43,792 nt of DNA from Bacilli bacterium (GCA_017512495.1 JAFWGF010000006.1:1-43792), one strand, 5' to 3'. Positions 1 through 7,018 are shown, numbered from the stretch's first letter. Notes: a model not told the origin generated them from the letters alone. Made by a program: numbers and translations.

Positions 1-1
1 A

Positions 2-1000
2 TTTACTGTTAATGAAGAAGTTGGTATGGAAGGAGCTATTAATTTAGATATCAATCTTTTATCAGGTAATAAATTAATTAATATAGATTCAGAAGATGAA
101 GGTATTTTAACTGCAGGTTGTGCCGGAGGAGTTCGTGTAGACGTTAATTATACTGGAGAATTAATATCTAAAGATGGTTATCTATATACTTTAAACATAA
201 GTAATTTGATTGGTGGTCATTCTGGAATTGATATTAATAAGAATAGGGTAAATGCAATTAAGTGTATTGGAGAATTCTTTTCTAAAATTAATAACTTTTA
301 TTTAAAAAGTATTAATGGTGGTAAAGTTGATAATGCTATATGTGATGATTGTACTATTGAATTTTTATTAGAAGATCAATTTGATACTAGTAATTTAGTA
401 TCTTTAATTACTGAATATTTGCATAATAGGGGAGAAAGTAATTCAATAATTACACTTGATGAATTAAAGACAACTGTAGATGTCTTTACTAGTAAAGATA
501 CTACTAACATTATGAATTATATATATAATTCTCGTAATGGTGTAACTTCTTATGAAGATGGATTGGATGATTTAGTAAAGACTTCATTAAATTTTGGTGT
601 TATTAGTACTAGTAATAATATAATTAATTTTAAACATTCTGTTCGCTCATCTGATGATAATGATAGAGATGAAATAGTGAATATGATTAAAGATAATGCT
701 TTAAGTATTAATGCTACCGTGCAATTAAAAAATCCATATTCAGGATGGAAATATAGTGATAATTCAGAATTAAGAAATTTATTAGAAAAGATATATAAAG
801 AAATGTTCGATAAGGAATTAATAATTAATGTAGTTCATGCAGGGTTAGAGTGTGGTATTTTTGTAGGTAAAAGAAGTACTTTAGATTGTGTTTCTATTGG
901 TCCTAATATTTATGGAGCACATACTCCAGAAGAGAAAGTAGAAATAGAAAGTGTTAATCGTACTTATAATTATTTAGTAAAAATACTAGAAGAATTATAA
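2..1000 (+). CDS. pepD: Aminoacyl-histidine / cytosol nonspecific dipeptidase (M20 family), 3' part
   Basis: Cytoplasmic zinc dipeptidase of the PepD type, truncated at its 5' end by the window edge. The reading frame is open from base 2 and starts inside the conserved FTVNEEVGMEGA block, where the paired glutamates supply the catalytic base and a metal ligand in M20 peptidases. Downstream are the GGHSG motif of the lid/dimerisation region (around residue 67 of the visible part) and the C-terminal GPNIYGAHTPEE block with its metal-binding histidine. PepD proteins are usually about 480 residues, so roughly the first 150 are missing. The ATG at 26 lies inside the motif and is not the start. The next gene begins 9 nt after the stop and is probably cotranscribed. 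Confidence 0.9.
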   Translation, partial: FTVNEEVGMEGAINLDINLLSGNKLINIDSEDEGILTAGCAGGVRVDVNYTGELISKDGYLYTLNISNLIGGHSGIDINKNRVNAIKCIGEFFSKINNFYLKSINGGKVDNAICDDCTIEFLLEDQFDTSNLVSLITEYLHNRGESNSIITLDELKTTVDVFTSKDTTNIMNYIYNSRNGVTSYEDGLDDLVKTSLNFGVISTSNNIINFKHSVRSSDDNDRDEIVNMIKDNALSINATVQLKNPYSGWKYSDNSELRNLLEKIYKEMFDKELIINVVHAGLECGIFVGKRSTLDCVSIGPNIYGAHTPEEKVEIESVNRTYNYLVKILEEL

Positions 1001-1009
1001 GGAGGTAAG

Positions 1010-2068
1010 ATGAAAAGATTTTTAGGTATACTATTGTTTTTAGTTGGACTTAGCGCAATATCTTATGGTGTTTTTTTGCAGACAAACTTAGTTCCAGAAA
1101 CTTCATCTGATTCGGATGATACTTCTATTTATAAAACAAATAATCAAAAAACAATAGTTAATACTGATAAGTATATTAAAATTGTTCATTTTTCTAATCA
1201 AAAAACATTATCTGGTATTTTGGAAAACGGAACAGTTAAATCTTTAAATGTTAAAGTTTTTACTCCTGAAGGTAAAGAGAGTAGAAGCTTTGATTATAGT
1301 GACAATGATATTTATTATATTGATGAGAATAAAACTTTAAATAAATACAGTATTAGATATGATAAGACAGAAAAATTAGTAGATGTAAATATTATTGATT
1401 TTGCTGATTTATATGTTATTAATAATGGTATTTTTATTTTTACTGCTCGTTGTGCATACATCTATCGATTTGCTGAACAAGATTTGATAGAGATAAGTAT
1501 TGATTCACCATGTTCATATACTGAAAGATATTATAATAAAAATTTAAAAACTATGTATTATCGTGATGGTCAAGATAAAATTGCTAGTTACAATATTGAA
1601 ACAAAACAAGAAGTTACTTTGTTTGATAATTATTCAATTGCAGGAGAGTTATCAAATGATACTTATTTAGTATTGAAGAAAGCTAATGTATATTACTTAA
1701 ATAATTATACAGATAGTGATTTGATGAACATTTTAGAGGTAAACAATTCTAATGGTGAAATGCTATATTTAAAAAATAGCTCAATTATTTATGCTCAAGA
1801 TAATAAAATTAGTGAAAGTTTTTTCAATGGTACTAAAAAAGATTTATATGAATTTGAATTAGATCAAACAAAACAAGAGAAGATTAGTAGTTTTCAATCT
1901 ATTTCGTCTTCTTCAAATGTCTTTATTCAAATTAATTCTAATAATTGTTCTGAAGATAATACTTGTAATTCTGAAATTAATAAAGTATATTTATTTGATT
2001 TTATTACTAATAAACCAATTGATATTACAAAATATTATAAAAATTATTTTAAAAAGATAAATAATTAA
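1010..2068 (+). CDS. Membrane-anchored extracytoplasmic protein of unknown function
   Basis: I do not recognise this family. A strong ribosome site (GGAGG, 5 nt spacing) precedes the ATG. The first about 25 residues form one hydrophobic segment with a short basic start (MKRF), a signal peptide or N-terminal anchor. The rest, about 325 residues, is hydrophilic, rich in Asn, Ser, Asp and Tyr, and strand-like throughout (repeated short stretches such as DNDIYYIDENKTL and SNDTYLVLKKA). This could be a beta-propeller-like fold, but no repeat is clean enough to prove it. Cysteines occur in pairs near the middle and C-terminus. It follows pepD by 9 nt. No lipobox cysteine is visible, so it is more likely anchored or secreted than a lipoprotein. 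Confidence 0.75.
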   Translation: MKRFLGILLFLVGLSAISYGVFLQTNLVPETSSDSDDTSIYKTNNQKTIVNTDKYIKIVHFSNQKTLSGILENGTVKSLNVKVFTPEGKESRSFDYSDNDIYYIDENKTLNKYSIRYDKTEKLVDVNIIDFADLYVINNGIFIFTARCAYIYRFAEQDLIEISIDSPCSYTERYYNKNLKTMYYRDGQDKIASYNIETKQEVTLFDNYSIAGELSNDTYLVLKKANVYYLNNYTDSDLMNILEVNNSNGEMLYLKNSSIIYAQDNKISESFFNGTKKDLYEFELDQTKQEKISSFQSISSSSNVFIQINSNNCSEDNTCNSEINKVYLFDFITNKPIDITKYYKNYFKKINN

Positions 2069-2094
2069 ATTGTTGTCTAAATTAGATTTTTATG

Positions 2095-2128
2095 CTAAAC
2101 TATTATTGTCTTATTTGACATAGTTTAG
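2095..2128. other. 9-bp inverted repeat just upstream of tRNA-Glu
   Basis: CTAAACTAT (2095-2103) is perfectly complementary to ATAGTTTAG (2120-2128) across a 16-nt loop and ends 5 nt before the mature tRNA. No T-tract follows it, so it is not an ordinary terminator. It could be a 5' processing structure, or overlap a weak promoter (TTGTCT at 2074, TAAACT at 2096). The role is unknown. Confidence 0.4.
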
Positions 2129-2133
2129 TATCT

Positions 2134-2210
2134 GGCCTGTTGGTGAAGTGGCTTAACACACTGCCCTCTCAAGGCAGCATTCACGGATTCGAATTCCGTA
2201 CAGGCTACCA
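2134..2210 (+). tRNA. tRNA-Glu (anticodon CUC)
   Basis: A complete cloverleaf. The acceptor stem GGCCTGT/ACAGGCT has a G-U first pair. The D-arm is GTG/CAC. The anticodon stem CTGCC/GGCAG encloses loop CTCTCAA with anticodon CTC at 2168-2170, reading GAG. The variable loop has 5 nt and the T-arm is ACGGA-TTCGAAT-TCCGT. The CCA end is encoded (2208-2210). The overall sequence resembles bacterial tRNA-Glu(UUC), differing in the wobble base. It has its own terminator directly downstream. An isolated CUC isoacceptor is mildly unexpected in such an AT-rich genome. Confidence 0.95.
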
Positions 2211-2219
2211 TTGTTAATT

Positions 2220-2250
2220 ACTTAACATCGTTGTATGTTAAGTTTTTATT
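2220..2250 (+). terminator. Rho-independent terminator of the tRNA-Glu gene
   Basis: Stem ACTTAACAT/ATGTTAAGT (2220-2228 and 2235-2243), 6-nt loop CGTTGT, followed by TTTTATTTG. It sits 9 nt after the encoded CCA. Confidence 0.85.
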
Positions 2251-2259
2251 TGTTATAAT
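2231..2259 (+). promoter_or_regulatory. Promoter of the CmpB-family gene, overlapping the tRNA terminator
   Basis: TTGTAT (2231-2236), 17-nt spacer, and an extended -10 TG-T-TATAAT (2251-2259). The -35 lies in the loop and 3' arm of the tRNA terminator. The -10 ends 15 nt before the ATG, leaving a very short leader that carries GGTGA as ribosome site. Confidence 0.6.
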
Positions 2260-2274
2260 GTTTATGGTGATTAT

Positions 2275-2817
2275 ATGAAACTATTTAATAAAGATAAGTT
2301 ATCTAAGAGAAACGTGTTTAATTTATTGGTTTTAATTATGATAATAGGTGGTATTACTGGTTTTATTTATGAAGAAATATTTTATTATTTTGACTTAGGT
2401 TATTTAGTAAAAAGAGGATCAACTTTTGGTCCATGGATACCAATTTATGCTTTTGGAAGTTTATTTATTATGTTACTAACATATAAGTATAGGAAAAAAC
2501 CTTTAGTTGTATTTATTTTTTCTTTAGTAATAACTGGTACTTTAGAATACTTAACTGGTATGTTTTTTGAAAAAGTACTACATACTAGATTGTGGGATTA
2601 TAATAATGAGATATTAAACTTTGGTAATATCAATGGCTATATTTGTTTAAGAAGTGTTTTATTATTTGGATTTGCTGGATTATTTCTTGTCTATGTAATT
2701 ATTCCAAAGTTAATATGTTTGATAAAGAAAGCTAACAACAAAGTATTAAATATTAGCTGTATTGTTTTACTATGTTTATTCTTAGGAGATATCTTATTAT
2801 TTATGTTATTGAAGTAG
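2275..2817 (+). CDS. CmpB-family (putative ABC transporter permease) membrane protein
   Basis: Polytopic membrane protein of the family often labelled putative ABC-transporter permease type CmpB; its real activity is not established. Visible family marks are GGITGFIYEEIFYYFDLG near residue 25 (Gly/Glu in TM1), KRGSTFGPWIPIYAFG around residue 47, LEYLTGMFFEKVL around residue 90, then RLWDYNNEILNFGNINGYICLR, matching the conserved W-D-Y...N...G-x-I-x-L pattern. About five hydrophobic segments are present and the length is normal for the family. No ATPase partner lies next to it, so a transport role cannot be argued from context. It is expressed from its own promoter directly behind the tRNA terminator. 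Confidence 0.8.
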   Translation: MKLFNKDKLSKRNVFNLLVLIMIIGGITGFIYEEIFYYFDLGYLVKRGSTFGPWIPIYAFGSLFIMLLTYKYRKKPLVVFIFSLVITGTLEYLTGMFFEKVLHTRLWDYNNEILNFGNINGYICLRSVLLFGFAGLFLVYVIIPKLICLIKKANNKVLNISCIVLLCLFLGDILLFMLLK

Positions 2818-2845
2818 TATAATTAATTCTTTTTTATCCATACTA
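2817..2845 (+). promoter_or_regulatory. Candidate sporulation sigma promoter for the coat-like pair
   Basis: GTATA (2817-2821), 17-nt spacer, CATACTA (2839-2845). It matches the sigma-F/sigma-G pattern as I recall it (GYATR, 17-18 nt, CATNMTA), and CATACTAT also fits the -10 of sigma-E. CATA begins exactly 23 nt before the ATG, as at spoIVB and spoIIM in this window. The implied leader is so short that the start of transcription falls in or next to the GGGAGG ribosome site, which is the main reason for caution. Confidence 0.5.
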
Positions 2846-2861
2846 TTCTTGGGAGGTTAAT

Positions 2862-3053
2862 ATGACACAAAAAGAATTATTATATGTAGAAGATGCTATT
2901 GAGCATGAAAAAACAATCATTGAAGTTCTTAAGTTTTCTGCAGAACAATTAGAAGATGAAGAATTATCTGAATATTTAAGTAATGAAATAACTACTCATG
3001 AAAAAATGAAGACTAATTTATGTGAATTATTAAAGGAGAACGCTAATGTCTGA
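2862..3053 (+). CDS. Small CotF-like / coat-associated helical protein
   Basis: A 63-residue, strongly charged, all-helical protein (EDAIEHEKTIIEVLKFSAEQLEDEELSEYLS). The spacing of Glu and His resembles one half of a ferritin-like or Coat-F two-helix bundle, and the downstream gene with a clearer Coat-F match supports that reading. The ribosome site GGGAGG is perfect. The stop overlaps the start of the next gene by 8 nt, so the two are translationally coupled and could form one coat component split in two chains. A sporulation-type promoter lies upstream. Family assignment is inference; a role in the spore is likely but not proven. Confidence 0.65.
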   Translation: MTQKELLYVEDAIEHEKTIIEVLKFSAEQLEDEELSEYLSNEITTHEKMKTNLCELLKENANV

Positions 3054-3294
3054 TCAAATATTAATGAATAGTTATTTATTATTACTAAAGAGTACTGTAG
3101 AAGTATATGTTCATGGTACTTTAGAGAGTTCTAATGATGATGTAAGAATATTATTAAATGATTGTTTGAATAGTACAATTGAAATGCAAGGAAATACTTA
3201 TTTAGAAATGGCAGATTATGGTTTTTATGAAATTAAAAATGTTTCAGATAAAGAAATTTCTAAAGTTATTGATAAAGTAGATTGTAAAAATTAG
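3046..3294 (+). CDS. CotF-family spore coat-like protein
   Basis: An 82-residue helical protein with the Coat-F signature: a first helix containing LLLLKSTVEVYVHGTLES, then DDVRILLNDCLNSTIEMQGNTYLEMADYGFYEI, matching the family pattern (LLxxKxxxxxYxxAxxE then RxxL...hxxLxxYMxxxGWY), with Phe replacing Trp in the GFY motif. CotF proteins are packed in or below the coat and are usually made in the mother cell. It overlaps the upstream partner by 8 nt, is served by AAAGGAG, and is followed at once by a terminator, so the two genes form a bicistron. Confidence 0.75.
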   Translation: MSDQILMNSYLLLLKSTVEVYVHGTLESSNDDVRILLNDCLNSTIEMQGNTYLEMADYGFYEIKNVSDKEISKVIDKVDCKN

Positions 3295-3322
3295 AACAAA
3301 TATTAAGTTATTTGTTCTTTTA
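3293..3322 (+). terminator. Terminator of the coat-like bicistron
   Basis: Stem AGAACAAAT/ATTTGTTCT (3293-3301, 3310-3318), 8-nt loop, then TTTAT. The 5' arm begins within the TAG stop codon. Confidence 0.85.
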
Positions 3323-3324
3323 TA

Positions 3325-3353
3325 TTGAAAAATATTTAAAAATATATTAAAAT
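3325..3353 (+). promoter_or_regulatory. Sigma-A promoter of the Pro/Gln-rich anchored protein and MBL hydrolase
   Basis: TTGAAA, 17-nt spacer, TAAAAT (3348-3353), 26 nt before the chosen ATG. Confidence 0.55.
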
Positions 3354-3379
3354 TTTATATAGTAGGATAGGTGAGAAGA

Positions 3380-4438
3380 ATGAATAATGGGGTTACAAAC
3401 AATAACAATCAAACACCAGCAAAAGAACCAACTGCTTTGGCTCCAATGGAAGGTGTTAAAATAGCTCCAGTTGCAGAAGGTCCAGTTGATGCCTCTAATA
3501 AAACAAGTGCTGCTAGTGCTGTATCTACTGTAACGCAACAAACAGCATCAATACCTGTTGTTTCTCAACCATCAACACAACAACCTGTTGCACAACAGCC
3601 AGTTACTCCACAACAAGCTTTTAAACCTGCTCCTGTTGTTCAACAAAAACCTACCACACCACCTGTTGAACCAGTTTTAAAAGGTGATCAGACAGTTAAG
3701 AAAAAGAAAAGTGCGGTTCCACTTTTACTTATAATTATTTTGGGATTAATTTTCTATGCAGTGTATTCTACAAAGACTTTTCAAGCTAGAATAGAAAACT
3801 TAACATATAATTGTACACCAGTAACTGCTGCTAAAGAGGATACTGAATTAGATTTAAATTCAACATTAGTAAAAGACTTATACAGTAGGGTAGTAACAAA
3901 CATAAGAGAAGATTTAGCTCAACCTGAATTTAATGATAATATGAAACTTTATTTAGCATATCGTCAAATATCTGATGAATATAAATATGATACTAATTGT
4001 AATTTGTTTAGTGATACGGCTATGGAACCTTATACATGCGAAGTATCTACTAAGTTTAAACCAAAAGCAATCGATGAAGATGTTGTTCGTTTAGCAATTA
4101 AGAAAATGTATGGTGAAAAAACAGAAGTTCCATTAGGAAATATTCGTTTAGGTGAACATTCTTGTATAGGAGGTTATCAATATATACCTCAAAGAGCTCA
4201 ATTTGTTCAAGGTTTATGTACTAATAATACTGCTACATCTTTTAAAGTAGAAAAGAAATTAACTAAAGCTACTAGTAATCGTAATACTATTATTTTAACT
4301 GAAGATGTTCAGTACAAAATAGCAGAAGGAGTAGAAGTACCTGAAATGCTAAAGAGTGGTATATATTATTATACTTTTAGATTAGATATGAATTATAATT
4401 ATGTATTTGTAAGTAAAACTTATAAAACAAAATACTAG
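3380..4438 (+). CDS. Single-pass membrane protein with Pro/Gln/Val-rich N-terminal region
   Basis: Not a family I can name. About 105 low-complexity N-terminal residues rich in Pro, Gln, Val, Ala and Thr (for example VAQQPVTPQQAFKP) lead to KKKKSA and one transmembrane helix (about residues 113-132, PLLLIIILGLIFYAVY). The roughly 220-residue remainder contains six cysteines (NCT, TNCN, YTCEV, HSCIGG, LCTNN) and is probably outside the cell. With the basic run before the helix, the flexible tail would be cytoplasmic. The ATG at 3380 is preferred over the GTG at 3371 because AGGTGAG lies 4 nt upstream of it and overlaps the GTG. The MBL hydrolase follows after 13 nt. Confidence 0.75.
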   Translation: MNNGVTNNNNQTPAKEPTALAPMEGVKIAPVAEGPVDASNKTSAASAVSTVTQQTASIPVVSQPSTQQPVAQQPVTPQQAFKPAPVVQQKPTTPPVEPVLKGDQTVKKKKSAVPLLLIIILGLIFYAVYSTKTFQARIENLTYNCTPVTAAKEDTELDLNSTLVKDLYSRVVTNIREDLAQPEFNDNMKLYLAYRQISDEYKYDTNCNLFSDTAMEPYTCEVSTKFKPKAIDEDVVRLAIKKMYGEKTEVPLGNIRLGEHSCIGGYQYIPQRAQFVQGLCTNNTATSFKVEKKLTKATSNRNTIILTEDVQYKIAEGVEVPEMLKSGIYYYTFRLDMNYNYVFVSKTYKTKY

Positions 4439-4451
4439 AAGGGGGATACAT

Positions 4452-4976
4452 ATGGACATCAAGACTGTAGTAACAGGATATTTAGATGAGAATTGCTATT
4501 TATTAATAAAGAATGGTACTTGTCTAGTTATAGATCCTGGAGATGATTATAATGATATTAAAAAAGAAATTGGTGATAATAAAGTACTTGGAGTTTTAAT
4601 AACTCATTCTCATTTTGATCATATTGGTGCTTTAAGAAACTTTTTAGTAAAGAGAAGTATTAAGATATTTAAGAAAAGTAATTTAGAAGAAAAGGAATAT
4701 ACTATCGGAGATTTTAAATTTAAATGTATTTATACTCCAGGACATTCTAAAGACTCTGTAACATTCTATTTTGAAGAAGAAAAAGTAATGTTCTGTGGTG
4801 ACTTTATATTTAATGATAGTATAGGTCGTTGTGATCTACCGGGAGGTAGTGAAAGTGAAATGCAAGAAAGCATAAAAAAAATATTAGAATATCCTGATGA
4901 TATAGCTTTATATCCAGGACATAATGCTAATACTACTTTAGGATATGAAAAAGAAAATAACCCTTATTTAAAGTAA
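4452..4976 (+). CDS. MBL-fold metallohydrolase (glyoxalase II-like, YcbL type)
   Basis: Cytoplasmic single-domain metallo-beta-lactamase-fold enzyme. Metal ligands are visible in order: HSHFDH (residues 53-58), TPGHSKDS (His near 99), FCGDFIFNDSIGRCDLPGG (Asp near 117) and YPGHNANTT (final His near 157). This is the short hydroxyacylglutathione-hydrolase-like subgroup common in Bacillota, about 175-210 residues and lacking the C-terminal helical domain of true GloB. The substrate is therefore open; thiol-ester or methylglyoxal-type detoxification is possible. GGGGGAT precedes the ATG. It shares a promoter with the upstream anchored protein. Confidence 0.88.
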   Translation: MDIKTVVTGYLDENCYLLIKNGTCLVIDPGDDYNDIKKEIGDNKVLGVLITHSHFDHIGALRNFLVKRSIKIFKKSNLEEKEYTIGDFKFKCIYTPGHSKDSVTFYFEEEKVMFCGDFIFNDSIGRCDLPGGSESEMQESIKKILEYPDDIALYPGHNANTTLGYEKENNPYLK

Positions 4977-5035
4977 TTATTTTCTTTTTTTTTATATTAT
5001 TTTGTGTTATTATATTAACCCATAGAGGTGATAAT

Positions 5036-5338
5036 ATGAAGATTTGGACTAAGGTACATATTAAGGATAAAAATAGAGATGTAGAACTAACTGCTAAGTC
5101 TCTAACTAATTATTTATATGGATATGGTCCAATCTTAGATATTACCCGTAAATATCAAATATCACAAGAAGATAGGGCATTACTAGATGGTTATACAGCT
5201 AATAGAATAGCTGGTATCTTAATGCTTTATTTATCAAAGGATTATAAACGTATTAATAATATCGTTAATAAATATAATATAGATGCTTCTAAATTAGATA
5301 ATATAGTACCTGAAATAGAAGGTTATATAGAAAAATAA
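5036..5338 (+). CDS. Conserved-looking small soluble protein, unknown function
   Basis: A 100-residue charged protein with no signal peptide or membrane segment. The first 15 residues (MKIWTKVHIKDKNRD) look like a beta hairpin and the rest is mostly helical (SQEDRALLDGYTANRIAGILMLYLSKDYKRINNI). I do not recognise a family. AGAGGTGATAAT gives a good ribosome site. It stands alone, with a terminator starting at its stop codon and the small membrane peptide arriving on the other strand. Confidence 0.7.
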   Translation: MKIWTKVHIKDKNRDVELTAKSLTNYLYGYGPILDITRKYQISQEDRALLDGYTANRIAGILMLYLSKDYKRINNIVNKYNIDASKLDNIVPEIEGYIEK

Positions 5339-5362
5339 AACATCGTTATCGATGTTTTTTTA
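5338..5362. terminator. Bidirectional terminator between the small soluble protein and the Prli42-like peptide
   Basis: Stem AAACATCG/CGATGTTT with loop TTAT (5338-5357), followed by a T run on the plus strand and flanked by an A run on its left that gives a T run in the other direction. It includes the stop of the minus-strand peptide gene at 5360-5362. Confidence 0.85.
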
Positions 5363-5446
5363 TATATAAATCAAGACACTGAAGAAACCAATTAACATGG
5401 CAATTAGCATAATTAATGCAACGATCTTTATTACTTTATCACTCAT
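5360..5446 (-). CDS. 28-residue membrane peptide, Prli42 / DUF4044-like
   Basis: A micro-gene of 28 codons: MSDKVIKIVALIM, then LIAMLIGFFSVLIYI. The short lysine-containing start, single hydrophobic helix and LMLIAML core resemble Prli42, the tiny Bacillota membrane protein reported to tether the Listeria stressosome, and the related DUF4044 peptides. AGGTGA lies 5-6 nt upstream of the ATG, a TTTACT-N17-TATAAT promoter lies just above, and a terminator follows immediately, so every signal of an independent gene is present. The Prli42 assignment is by sequence resemblance only; another small membrane regulator is possible. Confidence 0.7.
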   Translation of the reverse strand: MSDKVIKIVALIMLIAMLIGFFSVLIYI

Positions 5447-5468
5447 TAGGATTCACCTCACTACGTTA

Positions 5469-5497
5469 ATTATAAATTATTTGTAGTAAAAAGTAAA
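5469..5497 (-). promoter_or_regulatory. Sigma-A promoter of the 28-residue peptide gene
   Basis: On the minus strand TTTACT (5497-5492), 17-nt spacer, TATAAT (5474-5469), 22 nt before the ATG. Confidence 0.65.
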
Positions 5498-5527
5498 TTG
5501 TTTTTATTCAAATATCTACTTTATAAA

Positions 5528-5534
5528 CATAGTA
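5528..5534 (+). promoter_or_regulatory. Candidate sporulation -10 element of spoIIM
   Basis: CATAGTA begins exactly 23 nt before the chosen spoIIM ATG (5551), the same offset as the elements at the coat-like pair and spoIIIVB-type peptidase gene spoIVB. No convincing -35 is seen at 17 nt (ATTCA). In Bacillus spoIIM is read by sigma-E, whose -10 is CATACANT-like. Confidence 0.4.
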
Positions 5535-5550
5535 TTTAGTAGGTGAGATG

Positions 5551-6135
5551 ATGAAACTATTTAAACGTAACAAACTATTTACTCTAATTGTATTATTAAC
5601 TGTAATAACATTTATAATCGGATTATTAATTCCTAGTATGTTAGATATGAATATTAATAATGAAATTAGTAGTAATTTAAAATTGTTTATGAATACAATT
5701 ATGAATAATAAATTAAATAGTAGTTATTTAAAAGACTTAGTAATAAATAACAGTATTTTTATTACTATAATATCGTTATTAGGAATATCTATTATTGGTA
5801 TACCAGTTATTATATTTTTATACATAACTAAAGTAATGTTAATTTCATTAGAACTATGTTATTTAATTATGAATATTAGTAAGTATAATATATTAGTAAT
5901 ATTTATCTATATTATTCCTAAACTAATTAATTTATTATTAATTTTATTACTAGTATACTTTGCTATTAGTTTTTCAATAATTTTAATAAAAGTAATCTTT
6001 TTTAATAAAAAAAATAATCTTAGAACTTATTTAATCAGATATTTAAAAATAATAGTAGCAATACTTTTTATTGCTTTAGTTAATTCTTATTTAGAATATT
6101 ACTTGTTTTTAAGGATTATTAAGTATTTAATTTAA
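5551..6135 (+). CDS. spoIIM: Stage II sporulation protein M
   Basis: Integral membrane protein of the SpoIIM family, one of the DMP proteins (SpoIID, M, P) that drive septal peptidoglycan remodelling and engulfment. About 194 residues with five hydrophobic segments: residues 10-29, then after a short soluble loop about 70-95, 100-120, 125-150 and 165-185. This is the size and layout expected for SpoIIM. Identity is from topology plus pattern (N-terminal TM, outward loop with NNEISSNLKLFMNT, dense C-terminal TMs) and the nearby xerD and deoB, which sit beside spoIIM in Bacillus. Of two adjacent ATGs, 5551 is preferred because AGGTGA (5541-5546) is then 4 nt away. Confidence 0.75.
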   Translation: MKLFKRNKLFTLIVLLTVITFIIGLLIPSMLDMNINNEISSNLKLFMNTIMNNKLNSSYLKDLVINNSIFITIISLLGISIIGIPVIIFLYITKVMLISLELCYLIMNISKYNILVIFIYIIPKLINLLLILLLVYFAISFSIILIKVIFFNKKNNLRTYLIRYLKIIVAILFIALVNSYLEYYLFLRIIKYLI

Positions 6136-6146
6136 AAAACTGTCAA

Positions 6147-6182
6147 TTTACACTTGATATTTTACACTGAACGAAATATAAT
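6147..6182 (+). promoter_or_regulatory. Sigma-A promoter with overlapping TTTACACT direct repeats
   Basis: TTGATA (6154-6159), 17-nt spacer, TATAAT (6177-6182). TTTACACT occurs twice with a 14-nt period (6147-6154 and 6161-6168); the first copy abuts the -35 and the second lies in the spacer. The gene downstream encodes an HTH protein, so an autoregulatory operator is a reasonable guess. Confidence 0.65.
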
Positions 6183-6203
6183 TATATTAGGAGGGTAATA
6201 AAA

Positions 6204-6971
6204 ATGAAAGAATTAAATGTAATACTAACAGAATTAGGAATAAGTAAGGTAAGGTTAGCAAAGTATTTAGGTGTATCTAGACAGATGTTATATAACTATT
6301 TAGCAATTGAAAATATCAATGATTGGCCAAAAGAAAAAGCTGCTAAGTTATTGAGTTTATTAAATATAGAAAGTATTGATGAATTAAGTAATATCAAAGT
6401 TACTGGTGAATATATTATTGAAGTAGAAAATAGATTAAATGATGGTGTAAAAGATTCTTCAAGCAAAGAAGTATTAGCTGATTTAAAAGGATTTAATAAG
6501 AAAGAACAAGAATTATTATCCGATATAATTAACCTTTTAAAAGAAAAATTAGCTTCTGATAAGACTAAGGATACATATAATACATATTTATATTTATTTC
6601 ATTTCTTGCAATCAATGGAAACTACTGAAGAATTAAAATATATATTAGCTTATATGTCTAAATCTTTAGGTTTTGTTGATCCTATGGAGTTTGCATTTAA
6701 TAAAGATAAACAATTTATATTTGAAAGTATCTTATTTAGTGCAATGACTCTATATAATAATGGTGGTGCTTCTAAGAATAAATTAGGTGAGTCTCATAAG
6801 AGATTTGTACAAAATATTGAACAGAAGAAAGAAGAGAAGTTATCTCGTACTCAAGAGTTAAATACAGTTAAAATTCAAGCTTTAAAAGAATTAGGTTTTA
6901 GTGAAATTAATGAAGATAATGCTAAAGAAGTATTTGAAAAGATAGCTGAAATTCAATCTAGAAAAGTATAG
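6204..6971 (+). CDS. HTH DNA-binding protein with long helical C-terminal region
   Basis: Probable transcription regulator. Residues 8-55 contain an XRE/Cro-type helix-turn-helix: ISKVRLAKYLGVSRQMLYNYL is a clear helix-turn-recognition-helix, followed by KEKAAKLLSLLNI. The remaining about 200 residues are helical and charged, with no recognised ligand domain; the last 50 look coiled-coil-like (EQKKEEKLSRTQELN). AGGAGGG gives a strong ribosome site. It is monocistronic, with a strong promoter overlapped by direct repeats and a terminator that starts in its stop codon. Target genes are unknown; the anchored protein directly downstream is one candidate. Confidence 0.78.
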   Translation: MKELNVILTELGISKVRLAKYLGVSRQMLYNYLAIENINDWPKEKAAKLLSLLNIESIDELSNIKVTGEYIIEVENRLNDGVKDSSSKEVLADLKGFNKKEQELLSDIINLLKEKLASDKTKDTYNTYLYLFHFLQSMETTEELKYILAYMSKSLGFVDPMEFAFNKDKQFIFESILFSAMTLYNNGGASKNKLGESHKRFVQNIEQKKEEKLSRTQELNTVKIQALKELGFSEINEDNAKEVFEKIAEIQSRKV

Positions 6972-7000
6972 CATATTTGTTAATTCAAATATGCTTTTTT
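6970..7000 (+). terminator. Terminator of the HTH gene
   Basis: Stem AGCATATTTG/CAAATATGCT with loop TTAATT, then TTTTT. The 5' arm begins inside the TAG stop. Confidence 0.9.
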
Positions 7001-7018
7001 ATAGAGGAGAGTAGTGGT

